Of a DNA stretch of 64,000 nt, positions 25,493 through 34,611 are shown one piece after another. This stretch comes from JAUIAS01 sp030425395 (GTDB lineage Bacteria; Pseudomonadota; Alphaproteobacteria; Rhodobacterales; Rhodobacteraceae). The translations under genes were made by a program, and so were the position numbers. Position 1 is the stretch's first letter. Every line of letters begins with the position of its first letter. A model generated the notes under the pieces. That model was not told the origin of the DNA. It ran no database searches and saw only the letters and a list, made by a program, of their open reading frames with translations. The stretch spans positions 1,178,001 to 1,242,000 of the forward strand of contig CP121336.1 in NCBI GenBank assembly GCA_043553855.1, in the 5' to 3' direction.

Positions 25493-27094
25493 ATGGTTTA
25501 CGATCCGCGCATTCCCGCACGAGAGGACTGTGTTCTGGCCTATCAACTGGAACATTGGGCTGCCCGAAAACCGGATGCCTTGTTTGTCAGCTTTGAAAGC
25601 GGCGAACGCTGGAGTTGGGCCGAGACCCTTGACCACACCCGCCGCACGGCGGCCGCCTTTCGGGCGATGGGCGTGAAAAAAGGCGATCATGTTCTATCCT
25701 GGCAACCCAACAACCGCGAGGCTCTTCTGACTTGGTTCGGGCTGAATTACCTCGGGGCGGTTTATGTCCCGGTCAATGTGGCCTACAAGGGCACGCTTCT
25801 GGAACATGTGGTCAAGCTGTCGGATGCGACGCTCATGGTGTGCCATGCTGATCTTCTGGACAGGCTGGCCGGGATTGACTGCGGCGCGCTGAGCGATGTG
25901 ATCGTCACCAACGGCACGGCGACGCTGGACGGTTTGACCTGCCACCCGGCAGATGCACTCCAGGCCGAGACCGGGCTGGCGGGTATCCCCGAGGTGATCG
26001 AGCCATGGGACACGCAATACATCATCTTTACATCCGGCACGACCGGACCGTCCAAGGCGGTTCTTTCGTCCTATGTGCAAGGCCACGCAATGGGTCCATT
26101 GGCGCATGACTACACCGAAGAAACCGACCACACATTGGTAAACCTGCCACTCTTTCACGTGGGGGGTACGGTGTTTTTCAACATCGCTCTTGGAACCGGA
26201 AGCTCTTGCTACCTTGATACCCATTTCAAGACAGACGAATTTTGGGACACGGTGCGCCGCGAGAAAATCACCAATACGCTACTTCTTGGGGCGATCATTA
26301 CCTTCCTGAACGCCCGCCCGGAAAGCGGTGACGACACCGATCATTCGCTGGAAAAGGCGATCTGCGTGCCCTGGAACGACGATGCCCGTCGCTTGGGAAA
26401 ACGGCACGGCATCACATTGCGCACCACCTTCAACATGACGGAAATCTCCTCGCCGATGGTGTCCGAACCTTATCCGCCCGAAAACGGGACGTGCGGTGTT
26501 CTTCGCGCAGGAGTCGAGGCGCGGGTGGTGGATGAAAACGATTGCGAGTTGCCGCCCGGCGTTGCCGGGGAATTGATCGTTCGAACCGATACCGTCTGGG
26601 GACTGAACCACGGGTATTACAAAAACCCCGAGGCCACCGCGACCGCATGGCGCAACGGCTGGTTCCATACCGGCGATGCGTTCCGATACGACGAGGCCGG
26701 ATATTTCTATTTCGTTGACCGCATCAAGGATGCAATCCGGCGGCGCGGTGAAAACATCTCGTCGTTTGAGGTCGAAGCCGAGGTCAACGCCCATCCCGAC
26801 GTTGCTGAAAGCGCCGCTGTCCCGGTGCCCAGCGCGTTCAATGAAGATGAAGTCCTGATCGTCGTCGTCCCGGCCAAGGGGCGCAACGTCGATCCAAAAG
26901 CACTGTTTGACCACCTGCGTGATCGAATGGCGCATTTCATGTTACCCCATTACATCCGGGTCATTGATGACCTACCCAAGACCCCCACGCAAAAGGTGCA
27001 AAAGCACATTCTGCGCGATGCGGGCGTGACCCCGGACACCTGGAACAGAGAAGCCGCCGGTATCGTCGTCAAACGCGAGAAGATCGGCGGATAA
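25493..27094 (+). CDS. AMP-forming acyl-CoA synthetase (CaiC-like)
   Basis: A 533-aa ANL-superfamily ligase. The P-loop FTSGTTGPSKAV, the aromatic/acid core TFNMTEISSPM, the GELIVRTD and GWFHTGDAFRYDEAG motifs, and the hinge and C-terminal lysine (PKTPTQKVQKH) are present. The overall sequence resembles crotonobetaine/carnitine-CoA ligase and related broad-range ligases. It is the last gene of the operon starting at 15740 and probably activates the incoming acid. GGAAAGG precedes the ATG. Confidence 0.9.
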   Translation: MVYDPRIPAREDCVLAYQLEHWAARKPDALFVSFESGERWSWAETLDHTRRTAAAFRAMGVKKGDHVLSWQPNNREALLTWFGLNYLGAVYVPVNVAYKGTLLEHVVKLSDATLMVCHADLLDRLAGIDCGALSDVIVTNGTATLDGLTCHPADALQAETGLAGIPEVIEPWDTQYIIFTSGTTGPSKAVLSSYVQGHAMGPLAHDYTEETDHTLVNLPLFHVGGTVFFNIALGTGSSCYLDTHFKTDEFWDTVRREKITNTLLLGAIITFLNARPESGDDTDHSLEKAICVPWNDDARRLGKRHGITLRTTFNMTEISSPMVSEPYPPENGTCGVLRAGVEARVVDENDCELPPGVAGELIVRTDTVWGLNHGYYKNPEATATAWRNGWFHTGDAFRYDEAGYFYFVDRIKDAIRRRGENISSFEVEAEVNAHPDVAESAAVPVPSAFNEDEVLIVVVPAKGRNVDPKALFDHLRDRMAHFMLPHYIRVIDDLPKTPTQKVQKHILRDAGVTPDTWNREAAGIVVKREKIGG

Positions 27095-27159
27095 CACCAC
27101 AAACCGAATTGCCAGCTAGGGAGGGCTTCATACAGAAATAAAAGCAATTGGCGCATCTT

Positions 27160-27177
27160 ACCAAGCAATCGTTTGGT
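27160..27177. promoter_or_regulatory. Regulon motif site 2 (ACCAAGCAATCGTTTGGT)
   Basis: An 18-bp near-palindrome (14 of 18 positions symmetric) matching the consensus RCCAAACRATCGTTTGGT at 17 of 18 positions. It lies in the 216-bp gap between the upstream operon and the TRAP dctP gene, 133 bases before the dctP ATG. A perfect TTGACA at 27198-27203 with TCCACT 17 bases on is a possible promoter just downstream. Confidence 0.75.
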
Positions 27178-27310
27178 TGACTAAGCGCCACGTTTCTTTG
27201 ACACTCGTTCACAAGGCAAGTCCACTGCCGCACCTAATTCCGGCCTTGCCATCCAAGATGTGCGGCACTCATGCGGAGCCTGCTCCGCCGAATGCTTAGG
27301 GAGGAAAAGC

Positions 27311-28408
27311 ATGTCATTCAATCGTCGCAAGTTTCTGAAGGCCGGGGCCATGGCGGCACCTGCCGCTCTGGCCGCACCGGCTTATGCACAGGGCAAACGC
27401 AAGCTCCAAATGGTGATGTCGTGGCCCCACAACTTTCCGGGCCTCGCTTCAATGGCCTATCAGTTCTCAGAGTTTCTGGAACAGATGACCGATGGCGAAC
27501 TGACCGTCGACGTTGCCGCCGCCGGCGAACTGGTGGCCAGCTTCGAAGTCTATGACGCGGTTGGTTCCGGTGCTGCGGACTGTCTGCATTCAACACCCGT
27601 TTACCTGACCGGCCAATGGCAACCGGCTGCATTTTTCTCGCAGATTCCCTTTGGTTTGACCGCAGTCGAACATATGGGCTGGATGTATCACGGTGGCGGG
27701 CAGGAGCTGCAACAAAAGGCCTTCCGCGAGATGGTTGGCGTTGTTCCCTTTACCTGCGGCCAGACCGGCATTCAGATGGCTGGCTGGTTCAACAAGGAAA
27801 TCAACAGCCTCGAAGATCTGCGCGGGATTACCATGCGCATTCCCGGTCTGGGCGGAGAAGTCATGCGCCGTGTCGGGGCCAATGCGGTTCTTATTCCAGC
27901 GCAGGAAGTGTTCCCCGCCCTGCAATCGGGCGCGCTGGACGCGACCGAGCTTCAGGGGCCGTGGCTGGACACCGTCTCGGGGTTCTATCAGCACGCCAAA
28001 TATTACTATGCTCCGGGCTTTCAGGAACCAAATTCGGCCGGTGAGATCGCAATCAACGCCGATGTATGGGATGAACTGGGCACCAAGAACCAGACGATCG
28101 TGCAACGCGTGATCGAATCCATCAACTCCATCAACGTGGGCGCGTGGGCGTATAACAACGCCAACTTCTTCCAGACGCTGAAGAACGAGCACAACGTGGA
28201 TGTGCGCGAATATCCAGAGGATGTGATTGATGCGTTGATCGAAAAATCCGCCGAGACCGTTGCCGAACTGGGCGAGGTGGATGCGATGTCTGGTGAAATC
28301 TATGCCAGCTATTCCGACTATCTCATGAAGGCGGTCGAGTATTCGAACGCAGCCGAGGTGCCATTCTATCGCGCGCGGGCACGTCAGGCCGCCGCTATGA
28401 AGTCCTGA
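27311..28408 (+). CDS. dctP: TRAP transporter solute-binding protein, TakP-like, Tat-exported
   Basis: A 365-aa periplasmic binding protein. The leader FNRRKFLKAGAMAAPAALAA with twin Arg and FLK is a Tat signal; the mature protein starts after PAYAQ. The block MRIPGLGGEVMRR and PAQEVFPALQSGALDATEL resemble TakP, the 2-oxoacid-binding SBP of Rhodobacter, so a monocarboxylic or 2-oxo acid ligand is likely. GGGAGGAAAAGC precedes the ATG at 27311. It is the first gene of a dctPQM operon under motif site 2. A hairpin follows the stop. Confidence 0.92.
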   Translation: MSFNRRKFLKAGAMAAPAALAAPAYAQGKRKLQMVMSWPHNFPGLASMAYQFSEFLEQMTDGELTVDVAAAGELVASFEVYDAVGSGAADCLHSTPVYLTGQWQPAAFFSQIPFGLTAVEHMGWMYHGGGQELQQKAFREMVGVVPFTCGQTGIQMAGWFNKEINSLEDLRGITMRIPGLGGEVMRRVGANAVLIPAQEVFPALQSGALDATELQGPWLDTVSGFYQHAKYYYAPGFQEPNSAGEIAINADVWDELGTKNQTIVQRVIESINSINVGAWAYNNANFFQTLKNEHNVDVREYPEDVIDALIEKSAETVAELGEVDAMSGEIYASYSDYLMKAVEYSNAAEVPFYRARARQAAAMKS

Positions 28409-28422
28409 CCTGAAAGCAGATC

Positions 28423-28450
28423 GGCGCATCCACCATTGAGCGGGTGCGCC
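28423..28450 (+). terminator. Intra-operon hairpin between dctP and dctQ
   Basis: GGCGCATCC (28423-28431) pairs with GGGTGCGCC (28442-28450), a 9-bp stem with one G-T pair and a 10-base loop. It starts 15 bases after the dctP stop and lacks a T-run. As with the TAXI locus, it probably lowers downstream expression or protects the dctP message. Confidence 0.55.
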
Positions 28451-28497
28451 GCCATTGTTGTGACGGATCGCGTCCAAACCAGCCTGCGGGTTTTCAT

Positions 28498-29010
28498 ATG
28501 ATTGCACTTTCAGATTTCATCGACCGGATCACGGTATTCGTGGGCAAGACCCTTGCCTGTCTGATGGTGCCGCTGGTCCTGCTCGTTTTTGCGAATGCGG
28601 TGCTGCGCTATGTGTTCGGTGTGGGCCACGTGTGGCTGTTCGAATCCATTGGTTATTGTTTTGCCATCATCGCAGTCGGGCTGGCCGGATGGGCGATGAA
28701 GGAAAACGAACATGTGCGCGTGGACATCTTCTATTCCCTGATGAGCCCCCGCAAAAAAGCAGTGGTCGATATCCTTGGCATCCTGTTTTTTGTCACTCCG
28801 TTTTTGTGGCTGATGTGGGACCGGTCGCTGCCCTATGTGAAGCGATCATGGAAAACACGCGAAGGGTCGATGGAGATTTCCGGCATTCCCTATGTCTGGC
28901 TTCTCAAGACCTGCCTGTTGATGTTCTGCGTCGTCTTGGGTCTGGCCGCGGTGGCGTTTGTCCTGCGGGCGATCAATGACCTGATTACCGGCAAAAGGGA
29001 TTTTCCGTAA
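28498..29010 (+). CDS. dctQ: TRAP transporter small permease subunit (DctQ)
   Basis: A 170-aa, four-helix membrane protein with the usual DctQ pattern: ANAVLRYVFG at the end of helix 1, a WLFESIGYCFAIIAVGLAGWAM second helix and the polar HVRVDIFYSLMSPRKKAVVD connector. The ATG at 28498 gives a normal-length protein; a longer in-frame head overlaps the hairpin. Its stop and the dctM start share one base (TAATG). Confidence 0.9.
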   Translation: MIALSDFIDRITVFVGKTLACLMVPLVLLVFANAVLRYVFGVGHVWLFESIGYCFAIIAVGLAGWAMKENEHVRVDIFYSLMSPRKKAVVDILGILFFVTPFLWLMWDRSLPYVKRSWKTREGSMEISGIPYVWLLKTCLLMFCVVLGLAAVAFVLRAINDLITGKRDFP

Positions 29011-30611
29011 TGGAATGGTTGATGACGCATCCCGATATCTGGATGTTCGGGGTGACCATCGCGCTGATGCTGCTGGGATTTCCGGTAGCGTTCACCCTTG
29101 CAGGTGTTGCGCTGAGCTTTGCGTTTATGGCCGGGGAAATGGGCCTGTTTCGCATCGCGACTTTGAACTTTCTTCCACAAAGGGTCTGGGCCGTTCTCAA
29201 CAACAGCGTGATTGTGGCCGCCCCCTTGTTCATCTTCATGGGTTTGCTGCTGGAACGCAGCAAGGTGGCCGAGCAAATGTTGACCGCGATGGCGCGCCTG
29301 TTTGGAGAAAAGCCCGGCGGGCTGTTGATCGCGACCACTCTGGTCGGCGCGCTTATGGCCGCATCGACCGGGATTGTCGGGGCGACGGTGGTAACGATGG
29401 GCGTTCTGGCGCTGCCGGTGATGCTGCGCAACGGATATGATCCGGCCAGCGCATCGGGTGCCATCTGTGCTGCCGGCACCTTGGGACAGATCATTCCACC
29501 CTCCATTGTTCTGGTGTTTCTGGGCGATTTTCTGACCTTCGCGAACCAACAAGCCAATCTGACGCTGGGCAATCCGTCAGGGCGCAGTGTTGGTGTCGCG
29601 GATCTGTTTGCCGGGTGTCTGATACCGGGGCTGATCCTGGTCGGGCTCTACCTGCTGTGGCAGTTCACGCTGGCTTGGCGCAATCCGGCAATGGCCCCCG
29701 CCCTGCCCCCGGATGCCATTCGGATTGATGCCCAAGGCGTTGAAATGGAGGCCGAAACGACAACCCAACTGATCATTCGTGCGCTTGCTGCTCCACTTTT
29801 GCTGATCACTGCGGTCCTTGGTTCGATCCTCGCGGGGGTTGCCACCCCGACCGAGGCCTCCGGCGTCGGTGCGGTTGGGGCCTTGTTTCTGGCCGCTTGG
29901 CGCGAAAGCCCTCGTGTGCGCCCGGTAATCATGGCGTCTTTGGCAAGTGCGGTCATCATTATCGTGCTTCTCGCCTTCTTTGACATGCAATTGGGCCGCC
30001 ATACAAATTCCCAGGGTGACAAGATTGCGATCTACGCAGGTTTCGTGCTGATGGGGGTAATCGTCTTGGGCATCAGCATCAGCCTTTTGGTGACGTTCCG
30101 CAGCGGGTCACTGATGGATGTCACATTCCGTACTGCTCGCATCACGGCGATGATCTTTACGGTTCTGATCGGGGCGACGCTGTTTACGCTGGTGTTTAGG
30201 GGGCTGGGTGGCGAGCACACGATTCACGAGTTCATGTCTGGCATTCCTGCGGGTTTGACCGGAGCGATGATCTTTACAATGGTGTTGATGTTCTTTCTCG
30301 GATTCTTTCTGGATTTCCTCGAAATCATCTTCATTCTGGTCCCGGTTCTATGTCCTGCGCTGATTGTTCTGGGTGCCGATCCTGTCTGGCTAGGCGTCAT
30401 GATCGCGCTGAACCTGCAAACGTCGTTCCTGACGCCACCATTTGGCTTTGCCCTGTTCTATCTGCGCGGCGTTGCCCCGCCCGAAGTTGCGACTATGGAT
30501 ATCTGGCGCGGGGCCACGCCCTATATCGGCTTGCAGATCGTGACCTTGCTGATCCTTGCGGTTTATCCGGCAACGGCGACCTGGCTTCCCGCGCTCATGC
30601 TACAGAATTGA
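29010..30611 (+). CDS. dctM: TRAP transporter large permease subunit (DctM), extended form
   Basis: A 533-aa large permease, about 100 residues longer than the common 430-aa DctM. The extra length lies in the middle, where two hydrophobic segments (about residues 295-370, with the polar stretch DMQLGRHTNSQGDKIA between them) interrupt the usual order. Core motifs are kept: STGIVGATVV, GTLGQIIPPSIVLV, GVATPTEASGVGAVGALF and LQTSFLTPPFGFALF. Long DctM forms of this sort usually accompany TakP-type binding proteins. It completes the dctPQM operon and is followed 94 bases later by the P450 gene. Confidence 0.9.
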   Translation: MEWLMTHPDIWMFGVTIALMLLGFPVAFTLAGVALSFAFMAGEMGLFRIATLNFLPQRVWAVLNNSVIVAAPLFIFMGLLLERSKVAEQMLTAMARLFGEKPGGLLIATTLVGALMAASTGIVGATVVTMGVLALPVMLRNGYDPASASGAICAAGTLGQIIPPSIVLVFLGDFLTFANQQANLTLGNPSGRSVGVADLFAGCLIPGLILVGLYLLWQFTLAWRNPAMAPALPPDAIRIDAQGVEMEAETTTQLIIRALAAPLLLITAVLGSILAGVATPTEASGVGAVGALFLAAWRESPRVRPVIMASLASAVIIIVLLAFFDMQLGRHTNSQGDKIAIYAGFVLMGVIVLGISISLLVTFRSGSLMDVTFRTARITAMIFTVLIGATLFTLVFRGLGGEHTIHEFMSGIPAGLTGAMIFTMVLMFFLGFFLDFLEIIFILVPVLCPALIVLGADPVWLGVMIALNLQTSFLTPPFGFALFYLRGVAPPEVATMDIWRGATPYIGLQIVTLLILAVYPATATWLPALMLQN

Positions 30612-30621
30612 CGAGCGACGC

Positions 30622-30650
30622 TTGAAAACTGTTGGGGGCCTCGCTAAACC
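30622..30650 (+). promoter_or_regulatory. Candidate promoter of the P450 operon
   Basis: TTGAAA (30622-30627) and TAAACC (30645-30650) are 17 bases apart. Transcription would start near 30657, just before motif site 3, so a protein bound there would block early elongation or polymerase binding. The -10 box is weak. Confidence 0.35.
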
Positions 30651-30659
30651 TAGTCACTA

Positions 30660-30677
30660 ATCAAACGAACGTTTGGT
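30660..30677. promoter_or_regulatory. Regulon motif site 3 (ATCAAACGAACGTTTGGT)
   Basis: The most symmetric copy: CAAACG and CGTTTG flank a two-base centre, and only the second base of the palindrome and the centre break symmetry. It lies in the 94-bp gap between dctM and the P450 gene, 28 bases before the P450 ATG. Confidence 0.8.
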
Positions 30678-30705
30678 AGCCAATCGCAATACGGGAGGAC
30701 GTAGT

Positions 30706-31947
30706 ATGACCACCGCACGCACATCACAGGATATCGTCTACGATCCGTCTGACCCTGCCGTCATGTCGAACCCGTTTCCGGTTTATGCGCGGCTTCGCGA
30801 AGACGACCCCGTACACTGGAGCCCATCGCTGAAATCCTGGATCGTCACGCGTTATACGGATGTGCGCGATCTGCTGTTGTCAGACAATCTGTCGGTGAAC
30901 CGGCTGGTTCAGTTCTATGATACCCTGCCGCCAGCCGATGCGGCGCTTCTCAAGGATATCGTCCACTATCTCAATCTGTGGCTGGCGTTCCGCGATCCCC
31001 CTGATCATACACGGCTGCGCCGGATCATGCGCCATGCCTTTACATCCAGAGCCATTGACGAGATGCGCCCGCAGATCACCGAAATTACCGGAATGCTGCT
31101 GGACCGCCTTGCAGACAGCGGCAAGAACGAAATCGACCTGATACGCGAATACGCCCTGCAATTGCCAGCCTTTGTGATCATGGATCTTCTGGATGTGCCC
31201 CGCGACATGCTGGATGAGTTCAAGACATGGTCCGATGACATGGCGGTGTTCATCGGTGGCGCACGCAATTCAAAAGACAAATACCAACGTGCCGCAAGCG
31301 GATGTCAGAAGATGTCCTCCTATTTTGCCGGGCTGATCAAGGAACGCACCGAAAATCCCAAGCCGGGTTTTCTCATGGATTTGATCAACGCGCGGGAAGA
31401 CGGCGACAAGCTGAGCCATGATGAACTGGTGGCAACCTGCATTCTTGTTCTGTTCGCAGGCCATGAGACGACCACGAACCTGATCGGCAACGCCGCGCTG
31501 CTCTTGCTGCGTCATCCAGACCAGTTGCAGAAACTGACATCGAATAGCGACCTGATCGACCGCGCCATAGAAGAAGTGTTGCGGTTTGATGGGCCAACCA
31601 ACGCGCTTGTCCGCGTGGCGGCCAAGGATCACGAATTGCACGGCCGCCAGATCCGGGAAGGCGAACGTGTTTTTGTCATGGTCAATTCGGCCAACCGTGA
31701 CCCGCGCGCCTTCGAGAACCCAGACGTCTTTGACATCACCCGCCAACAGAACCGCCACCTCACCTTTGGTCAGGGCATTCATCTTTGCCTTGGCGCGAAA
31801 CTGGCGCGCGAAGAAGGCCGCGTGGCGATTGAAATGTTGTTCTCACGCTTTCCCGATCTGGCTCTCAATCCGGACGCGGCCCCTGAATGGCTGGATGCAA
31901 TGGTCCCGCGCGGGACGCGAAGCTTGCCTGTGCTATTGAAAGGTTAA
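30706..31947 (+). CDS. Cytochrome P450
   Basis: A 413-aa soluble bacterial P450. The I-helix AGHETTT motif, the K-helix ExxR (EEVLR), and the heme loop FGQGIHLCLGAKLAREE with Cys361 as heme ligand are all intact. GGGAGGA precedes the ATG at 30706. It begins an operon with a CoA ligase, an enoyl reductase and a thiolase, and motif site 3 sits 28 bases upstream. Hydroxylation of an alicyclic, terpenoid or alkyl acid is plausible. No ferredoxin or ferredoxin reductase gene is present in the window, so its electron donor must be encoded elsewhere. Confidence 0.94.
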   Translation: MTTARTSQDIVYDPSDPAVMSNPFPVYARLREDDPVHWSPSLKSWIVTRYTDVRDLLLSDNLSVNRLVQFYDTLPPADAALLKDIVHYLNLWLAFRDPPDHTRLRRIMRHAFTSRAIDEMRPQITEITGMLLDRLADSGKNEIDLIREYALQLPAFVIMDLLDVPRDMLDEFKTWSDDMAVFIGGARNSKDKYQRAASGCQKMSSYFAGLIKERTENPKPGFLMDLINAREDGDKLSHDELVATCILVLFAGHETTTNLIGNAALLLLRHPDQLQKLTSNSDLIDRAIEEVLRFDGPTNALVRVAAKDHELHGRQIREGERVFVMVNSANRDPRAFENPDVFDITRQQNRHLTFGQGIHLCLGAKLAREEGRVAIEMLFSRFPDLALNPDAAPEWLDAMVPRGTRSLPVLLKG

Positions 31948-31952
31948 CCGCC

Positions 31953-33620
31953 ATGGCCCGCCCCCTCCCCGATCTGATCGACGGCACACCCGCGCGCGAT
32001 GCAGCAGAAGCGCGCGCTGCGCGATCGGCCACTCTGTACGACGCCTTCTCCGAAGCCGCACAGACGCACCCCGACCTTCCGTTTTTGTGCATTCCTGCGC
32101 GCGAGGACCGGGCGTATCACCCCGACGGACACGAGGTGAGCTATGGCGATGCAAAAAAACATGTCGAGGACCGCGTTGCCCGTTTCAAGGAGGCTGGGTA
32201 TGGGGCCGGGCACCGTGTGGCGCTCATGCTGGACAACCGCCCGGAACATATCTTTACCCAGCTTGCGCTCTATGCGCTGCAAGCTACGCAGGTGCCCGTG
32301 AACCCGGATTATCTGGATCACGAACTCTCATACCTGCTGGAGCATTCCGAAGCGGATCTCGCGCTTGGGCTGCCGCACAATATGGATCAACTGGGCCGCG
32401 TGGCTGCTGCGCTGGACATACCCGCCGCCGCCGAAGGCGACGCCCTGCCGCCAGCACGCCGCGCCCCACGAGCACGTGGTCAGGGGAGGCAGGCCGAGGC
32501 CGCGCTGATCTATACCTCGGGGACGACGGGGCGGCCCAAAGGCTGCGTGATTGATCACGACTACCACTTTGCCGTCGGTCTGTCCTATGCGCGTCTGGGC
32601 GGCCGGCTGGCTTTGCAACTGTGCGCCGATCGCGTCTTTGTCCCGTTGCCGGTGTTTCACGTCAACGCAGGGATCAATACACTGACCGCCTTGATCCTTA
32701 CAGGGAACTGCCTGATCCTTCCGGACCGGTTTCACCCTGCAACCTGGTGGCGCGATATTGTGCAGACCCGTGCGACGGCGATGCATTATCTGGGTATCAT
32801 TCCGCCCATCCTTCTCAAACGCGACCCGGAAGAGGCGGAACTTCAACACAGTGTGCGCTTTGGCCTTGGCGCGGGATTGGAGCCACAAATCCATCAGCAG
32901 TTCGAAGATCGCTTTGGCGTGCCCATGGTCGAGGTCTGGGGAATGACCGAGACGGGCCGGTTTCTCGGCGACTGCCACGAACCACGCCGAATTCAGACCC
33001 GAGCGTTCGGAACAGCCACGGATGATCTGGACGCGCGCGTCGTGGACTATGATGGTTCCCCTGTTGAACCGGGCACCGAAGGAGAATTGGTTGTCCGCGC
33101 GCACGGCGAGAATCCCCGCCAGGGCTTTTTTCGTGAATACCTCAAGAACCCCGAGGCCACGGCAGAGGCGTGGCGAACCGGTTGGTTCCATACCGGAGAT
33201 GTTGTGGTGCAGGAACCCGACGGGATGTTCCACTTTGTAGAGCGTCGCAAGAACATCATCCGCCGATCAGGTGAAAACATTTCTGCAGCCGAGGTTGAAA
33301 ATGCCCTGATTGCGCATCCCGCAATCGAAGCCGTCGCCGTTATCGGCGTCACCGACGAAATGCGCGACGAAGAGGTGATGGCCTGCATTCTGCCCACAGC
33401 CGATACCCCCCGCACTGCGGAAACAGCCCAAAGCGTCTTTGACAGCGCCCGCGATCTGATCGCGTATTACAAGCTGCCCGGCTGGGTTGCATTCGTCGAT
33501 GACCTGCCCCGCACCGGCACGCAAAAAGTGCGCAAAGGGCTCATCTTTCCCGATGTGGACGATCCGCGCGATGCGCCTGATGTCGTGGATCTGCGCGCCC
33601 AGAAGAAACGGAGATCCTGA
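31953..33620 (+). CDS. AMP-forming acyl-CoA synthetase
   Basis: A 555-aa ANL ligase: P-loop YTSGTTGRPKGC, VWGMTETGRF core, GELVVRAHG, WFHTGDVVVQEPDG, and the catalytic lysine region LPRTGTQKVRKG near the C-terminus. A low-complexity Ala/Arg/Pro segment (about residues 145-175) precedes the P-loop. The sequence is closest in style to CaiC-like ligases, as is the one at 25493. It starts six bases after the P450 stop and overlaps nothing; the enoyl reductase begins two bases after its stop. Likely substrate: the acid made or used by the P450 step. Confidence 0.9.
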   Translation: MARPLPDLIDGTPARDAAEARAARSATLYDAFSEAAQTHPDLPFLCIPAREDRAYHPDGHEVSYGDAKKHVEDRVARFKEAGYGAGHRVALMLDNRPEHIFTQLALYALQATQVPVNPDYLDHELSYLLEHSEADLALGLPHNMDQLGRVAAALDIPAAAEGDALPPARRAPRARGQGRQAEAALIYTSGTTGRPKGCVIDHDYHFAVGLSYARLGGRLALQLCADRVFVPLPVFHVNAGINTLTALILTGNCLILPDRFHPATWWRDIVQTRATAMHYLGIIPPILLKRDPEEAELQHSVRFGLGAGLEPQIHQQFEDRFGVPMVEVWGMTETGRFLGDCHEPRRIQTRAFGTATDDLDARVVDYDGSPVEPGTEGELVVRAHGENPRQGFFREYLKNPEATAEAWRTGWFHTGDVVVQEPDGMFHFVERRKNIIRRSGENISAAEVENALIAHPAIEAVAVIGVTDEMRDEEVMACILPTADTPRTAETAQSVFDSARDLIAYYKLPGWVAFVDDLPRTGTQKVRKGLIFPDVDDPRDAPDVVDLRAQKKRRS

Positions 33621-33621
33621 C

Positions 33622-34611
33622 ATGAAACGAGCAATTTTTCGAAGCCATGGCAACCCTGCCGACGTGATAGAGATCATCGAAGAGGACGATCCCCTCCCCG
33701 GCCCCGGAGAAGTCCGGGTGCGCAACACGGTGATGACAATAAACCCCGCCGATCTGCTGTCGATCGAAGGTCGCTATGGTGCCGAACCGATGACCCTGCC
33801 CGCCACCCCCGGAGTCGGTGCTTACGGGATCGTCGATGCCATCGGCGAAGGCGTCACGCGGCTTGCCATCGGCGACGCGGTTTTACCAGTAGGCGGCGGG
33901 TTCTGGGCGGATACGGTTATCCTGCACGAACGCATGGCACCCAAAGCGCCCGCCGGAGCCGATCCCGAGCAAGCGGCCCTGATGCGGGCCAATCCGGGCA
34001 CGGCCTATATCATGTTGACCGATCTGGTCGATCTTGAGCCGGGCGATTGGGTTGTCCAGAATGCCGCCAATTCCAACGTGGGCCGCATGGTGATCCGCTT
34101 TGCCCGCGAACTGGGATTGCATACGGTGAATATCGTGCGTCGTGACGACATGACCGACGCGCTGACCAAGGACGGTGCCGACGCGGTTATCGTGGATCAA
34201 GGTCAGGACATTGCCGCTGCAATCGCTGATGCCGCCGGTGCGGCCCCCAAGCTGGCGCTTGACGCTGTGGGCGGGACGGCCACGCGCGCCCTTGGCTCAG
34301 CCGTGGCGGATCGCGGCATGGTAGTGACCTACGGGCTGCTGTCTGGACAGCCAAACGAAATGGACGCGCGCGACGTTGTGTTCCGGGATGTGCGGTTGCG
34401 GGGCTTTTGGCTGTTTGACTGGTATCGGACGGCTGCCCCCACCAAGATGCGCGACCTTCACGGGTTTCTGGAAGCAAAACTTGCCGAAGGCGTGCTGCAA
34501 ACCGATGTCGATGCACGGTTTCCGCTGGATCAGATCAAAGACGCCGTTGCCCACGCCGCGCGTGGGGGCCGGAATGGAAAAGTCCTCCTGAAAGGAAATG
34601 ACAATGCGTGA
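33622..34611 (+). CDS. MDR-family oxidoreductase, enoyl-CoA/2-enoyl reductase (MECR)-like
   Basis: A 329-aa zinc-less medium-chain dehydrogenase/reductase. The N-terminal catalytic domain (NTVMTINPADLLSIEGRYG) and the nucleotide-binding domain (VVQNAANSNVGRMVIRFAREL, where NSxVGRxxI replaces GxxGxxG) match the ETR/MECR enoyl reductase branch. The DAVGGTATRALGSAV segment also fits. It would reduce a 2-enoyl-CoA with NADPH. It sits between ligase and thiolase genes and overlaps the thiolase start by eight bases. Confidence 0.85.
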   Translation: MKRAIFRSHGNPADVIEIIEEDDPLPGPGEVRVRNTVMTINPADLLSIEGRYGAEPMTLPATPGVGAYGIVDAIGEGVTRLAIGDAVLPVGGGFWADTVILHERMAPKAPAGADPEQAALMRANPGTAYIMLTDLVDLEPGDWVVQNAANSNVGRMVIRFARELGLHTVNIVRRDDMTDALTKDGADAVIVDQGQDIAAAIADAAGAAPKLALDAVGGTATRALGSAVADRGMVVTYGLLSGQPNEMDARDVVFRDVRLRGFWLFDWYRTAAPTKMRDLHGFLEAKLAEGVLQTDVDARFPLDQIKDAVAHAARGGRNGKVLLKGNDNA

